Below are positions 61,894-64,000 of a stretch of DNA of 64,000 nucleotides, one piece after another (the first letter of the stretch is position 1; the number at the start of each line of letters is the position of its first letter). Position numbers and translations under genes: made by a program. The notes under the pieces are model-generated. The model had not been told where the DNA came from. It made no database searches and saw nothing but the letters and a program-made list of their open reading frames with translations. The stretch is from Duganella sp. Root336D2 (GTDB taxonomy: Bacteria > Pseudomonadota > Gammaproteobacteria > Burkholderiales > Burkholderiaceae_D), in the NCBI RefSeq assembly GCF_001425005.1, contig NZ_LMDB01000033.1:373238-437237 (forward strand). The letters run 5' to 3'.

Positions 61894-63732
61894 TCAGTTG
61901 ACCAACTCGCCGGTGGCCGGCGAAGTCTGTTCCTGCTCGCCGCGCGCTTGCTGGCGCTGCCACATCTGGGCGTACAGGCCTTCGCGCGCCAGCAGGGCTG
62001 CGTGGGTGCCGCGCTCCACAATCCTGCCGTGGTCGAGCACCAGGATCTGCTGGGCGTCGGCGATGGTCGACAGGCGGTGCGCGATCACCATCGTGGTGCG
62101 GTTCTTCGCAATCTCCTTCAACTGGGCCTGGATCGCCTGTTCGGCCTTGGAGTCCAGCGCGGAAGTGGCTTCGTCGAAGATGAGGATGGCGGGATCCTTC
62201 AACAGCGTGCGGGCAATTGCCACGCGCTGCTTTTCGCCGCCGGACAACTTGAGGCCGCGCTCGCCGACCATGGTCTCGTAGCCATCGGGCAGGCTGGCGA
62301 TGAAGTCGTGGATCGAGGCCGCGCGTGCGGCGGCGATGATCTCGTCCTTGCTGGCGCCGGGGCGGCCGTAGGCGATGTTGTATTCGATAGTGTCGTTGAA
62401 CAGTACCGTATCCTGCGGCACGATGCCGATCGCATGGCGCAGGGAGTGTTGAGTGATATCGCGCAGGTCCTGGCCATCGATCGTGATGCTGCCGCTATTC
62501 ACCTCATAGAAGCGGTACAGCAGGCGCGATAGCGTCGACTTGCCCGAACCGCTGTGGCCTACCACGGCCGTGGTGGTGCCGGCCGGGATGGTGAAGTCGA
62601 CGTCGAACAGGATCTGGCGCTTGGGGTCGTAGTTGAAGTCAACGTGGTTGAAGCGTACTTCCGCGCCTTGCGGCTGCAGCGGTTTGGCGTGCGTCGCGTC
62701 ATCGACTTCGCGATTCTCGCTCAGCAGCGAGAACAGGCGCTCCATATCGGCCAGGCTTTGCTTGATCTCGCGGTAGATCACACCGAGGAAGTTGAGCGGG
62801 ATATAGAGCTGGATCATGAAGGCGTTCACCAGCACCAGGTCGCCCAGCGTCATGGTGCCGTCGATGACACCTTGCGTCGCGCGCCACAAGATCAGCGTCA
62901 CTGCAATCGCGATGATGGCCGACTGGCCGGTATTCAGCAGCGACAGCGAGGTTTGCGATTTGACCGCCGCCTTCTCGTAGCGCTGCAGGCCCTCGTCGTA
63001 GCGATTGGCTTCGTAGTCCTCGTTGCCGAAGTACTTCACGGTCTCGTAGTTCAGCAGCGAGTCGATAGCCTTGGTGTTGGCCTTCGAATCGAGGTCGTTC
63101 ATGGTGCGCCGGAAGTGCGTGCGCCAGTTCGTCACCACGATGGTGAAGGTGATATAGATCGCCAGCGCCGAGAAGGTGATGACCGAGAACCAGATGTCGT
63201 AATGCGTGACCAGGTAGCCCAGCACCAGCGTGATCTCGACCAGGGTCGGCAGGATGTTGAACAGCGTATAGGAAATCAGTGAGCTGACGCCGCGCGTGCC
63301 GCGCTCGATATCGCGCGTCATGCCGCCGGTCTGGCGATTCAGGTGGAAGCGCAGCGACAGCGAATGCAGGTGGCGGAATACTTTGAGCGCAATGGTGCGC
63401 ACGGCGCGTTGCGTCACGCGCGCGAACAGGAATTCGCGCAACTCTGTGAACATGGTGGTCGACAGGCGCAGCAGGCCATATGCCACCAGCGTTGCGAGGG
63501 GCAGCACCAGCAGCGCGCGCGGATCGCCCGGCTTCACCGTCATGGCGTCGACCAGCTGCTTCAGCACGACAGGCACGCCAACGTTGGCGGCCTTGGCGCC
63601 GACCAGCGCCAGCAAGGCTGCCAGCACGCGCCATTTGTAGACCCAAAGATAGGGCAGCAATGTTTTCAGAGTAGCAATGTCGCCGCGCTGCTGGCCGGGA
63701 GGTGGGGGCGGAGTATTCGAATATCGTCGCAT
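61894..63732 (-). CDS. Atm1-type ABC exporter (ATP-binding/permease fusion)
   Basis: Half-size ABC exporter of 612 residues: six membrane helices (about 35-330) with 'LRFHLNRQTGGMTRDIERGTRGVSSLISYTLFNILPTLVEI', which is the Atm1/HMT1 signature, then an ATPase domain with Walker A 'GHSGSGKST', signature 'LSGGEKQRVAIARTL', Walker B 'ILIFDEATSALD' and H-loop 'IAHRLST'. Bacterial relatives export glutathione-bound metals or sulfur compounds. It lies 13 bases before the M20 peptidase start and both are likely co-transcribed. Substrate inferred from family only. Confidence 0.93.
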   Translation of the reverse strand: MRRYSNTPPPPPGQQRGDIATLKTLLPYLWVYKWRVLAALLALVGAKAANVGVPVVLKQLVDAMTVKPGDPRALLVLPLATLVAYGLLRLSTTMFTELREFLFARVTQRAVRTIALKVFRHLHSLSLRFHLNRQTGGMTRDIERGTRGVSSLISYTLFNILPTLVEITLVLGYLVTHYDIWFSVITFSALAIYITFTIVVTNWRTHFRRTMNDLDSKANTKAIDSLLNYETVKYFGNEDYEANRYDEGLQRYEKAAVKSQTSLSLLNTGQSAIIAIAVTLILWRATQGVIDGTMTLGDLVLVNAFMIQLYIPLNFLGVIYREIKQSLADMERLFSLLSENREVDDATHAKPLQPQGAEVRFNHVDFNYDPKRQILFDVDFTIPAGTTTAVVGHSGSGKSTLSRLLYRFYEVNSGSITIDGQDLRDITQHSLRHAIGIVPQDTVLFNDTIEYNIAYGRPGASKDEIIAAARAASIHDFIASLPDGYETMVGERGLKLSGGEKQRVAIARTLLKDPAILIFDEATSALDSKAEQAIQAQLKEIAKNRTTMVIAHRLSTIADAQQILVLDHGRIVERGTHAALLAREGLYAQMWQRQQARGEQEQTSPATGELVN

Positions 63733-63792
63733 ACGTGCGTGGACTGGCTGGTTTAAAATCCCATCAATTGTAGTCCTTCATGAGAATTTGCG

Positions 63793-64000
63793 ATGACCTC
63801 CCAAGAACAAACCTCCCGCGGCCTCCCCCCTGGAAAAATGCCTGAACTGCGCGTGATGCCCTCGCCGTCCGACGCCAATGTGTATGGCGACGTTTTCGGC
63901 GGCTGGATCATGGCCCAGGTCGACATTGCGGGCTCCCTGCCCGCCACCCGCCGCGCCAACGGCCGCGTCGCCACCATCGCCGTGAACTCTTTCCTGTTCA
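63793..64000 (+). CDS. Acyl-CoA thioesterase (YciA type), N-terminal fragment
   Basis: The first 69 residues are in the window. 'PELRVMPSPSDANVYGDVFGGWIMAQVDIAGSLPATRRANGRVATIAVNSFLF' is the hot-dog-fold N-terminus of YciA-type thioesterases: the 'N..GDVFGGW.M..MD.AG' stretch carries the active-site Asp and the CoA-binding turn. It hydrolyses acyl-CoA to free acid and CoA. Divergent from the ABC exporter; a TAAAAT -10-like box lies around 63752. The 3' end is beyond the window. Confidence 0.9.
   Translation, partial: MTSQEQTSRGLPPGKMPELRVMPSPSDANVYGDVFGGWIMAQVDIAGSLPATRRANGRVATIAVNSFLF

Overview
The window is high-GC, densely packed bacterial chromosome. Gene content points to Burkholderiales, most likely Oxalobacteraceae (Massilia, Duganella or a relative): a PEP-CTERM exported protein, the queA-tgt-yajC-secD-secF block, a GltLIJK transporter, an aru-type arginine succinyltransferase pathway with an AraC-type ArgR-like regulator, and palindromic elements with GTCAGACCC and GGGACGTACCC cores. 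That assignment is inference from gene families; no rRNA, tRNA, CRISPR array, prophage or insertion sequence was seen.

Layout. 0-5 kb: tail of a LysR regulator, an FMN reductase, an M14 carboxypeptidase, a FUSC-type membrane protein and a YkgJ-type cysteine-cluster protein. 5.1-9.4 kb (minus): an APC amino-acid permease, a frameshifted S9 peptidase and a retropepsin-like aspartic protease. 9.5-11.4 kb: an old-yellow-enzyme family reductase, a 37-residue small protein and a DUF1993 protein. 11.4-24.6 kb (minus): the arginine succinyltransferase pathway astC-aruF-astA-astD-astB, then a giant NAD-glutamate dehydrogenase, then astE, with the ArgR-like regulator just upstream. Palindromes sit at three junctions of this block. 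24.6-27.6 kb: a DMT exporter divergent from a MarR regulator, a 94-residue unknown, an HDOD protein and a secreted unknown.

27.7-32.4 kb: a FAD/NAD(P)-binding protein, an APS kinase, and an overlapping methyltransferase-sulfotransferase-arginase-like operon. 32.5-36.1 kb: a DhaA-type haloalkane dehalogenase, a glutathione S-transferase, a YafY/WYL regulator next to a perfect palindrome, and a LacI-type regulator. 36.1-44.1 kb: secF, secD, yajC, tgt, queA and divergent recG. 44.1-50.1 kb: a PEP-CTERM protein, a lipoprotein, then a BlaI-type repressor, an M56/M23 fusion peptidase, a TonB-dependent receptor and a second M23 peptidase. 50.2-55.7 kb: an MFS transporter with a coupled 42-residue membrane peptide, a secreted unknown, a Gfo/Idh/MocA oxidoreductase, DUF3025, pyrC and a VOC-family protein. 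55.8-64 kb: gltK-J-I-L, a DctA/GltP-type symporter, an M20 peptidase with a disturbed 3' end, an Atm1-type ABC exporter and the start of a YciA-type thioesterase.

Much of the window concerns peptides and amino acids: M14, S9 and M20 peptidases and an amino-acid permease, arginine to glutamate by the AST pathway, glutamate to 2-oxoglutarate by the dehydrogenase, and glutamate/dicarboxylate uptake. The most promising candidate for an undescribed system is the BlaI - M56/M23 - TonB receptor - M23 module at 45.2-50.1 kb. It has the BlaI/BlaR1 regulatory layout, but a peptidoglycan-peptidase domain takes the place of the beta-lactam sensor, and a close relative of that domain is encoded again beyond an outer-membrane receptor.
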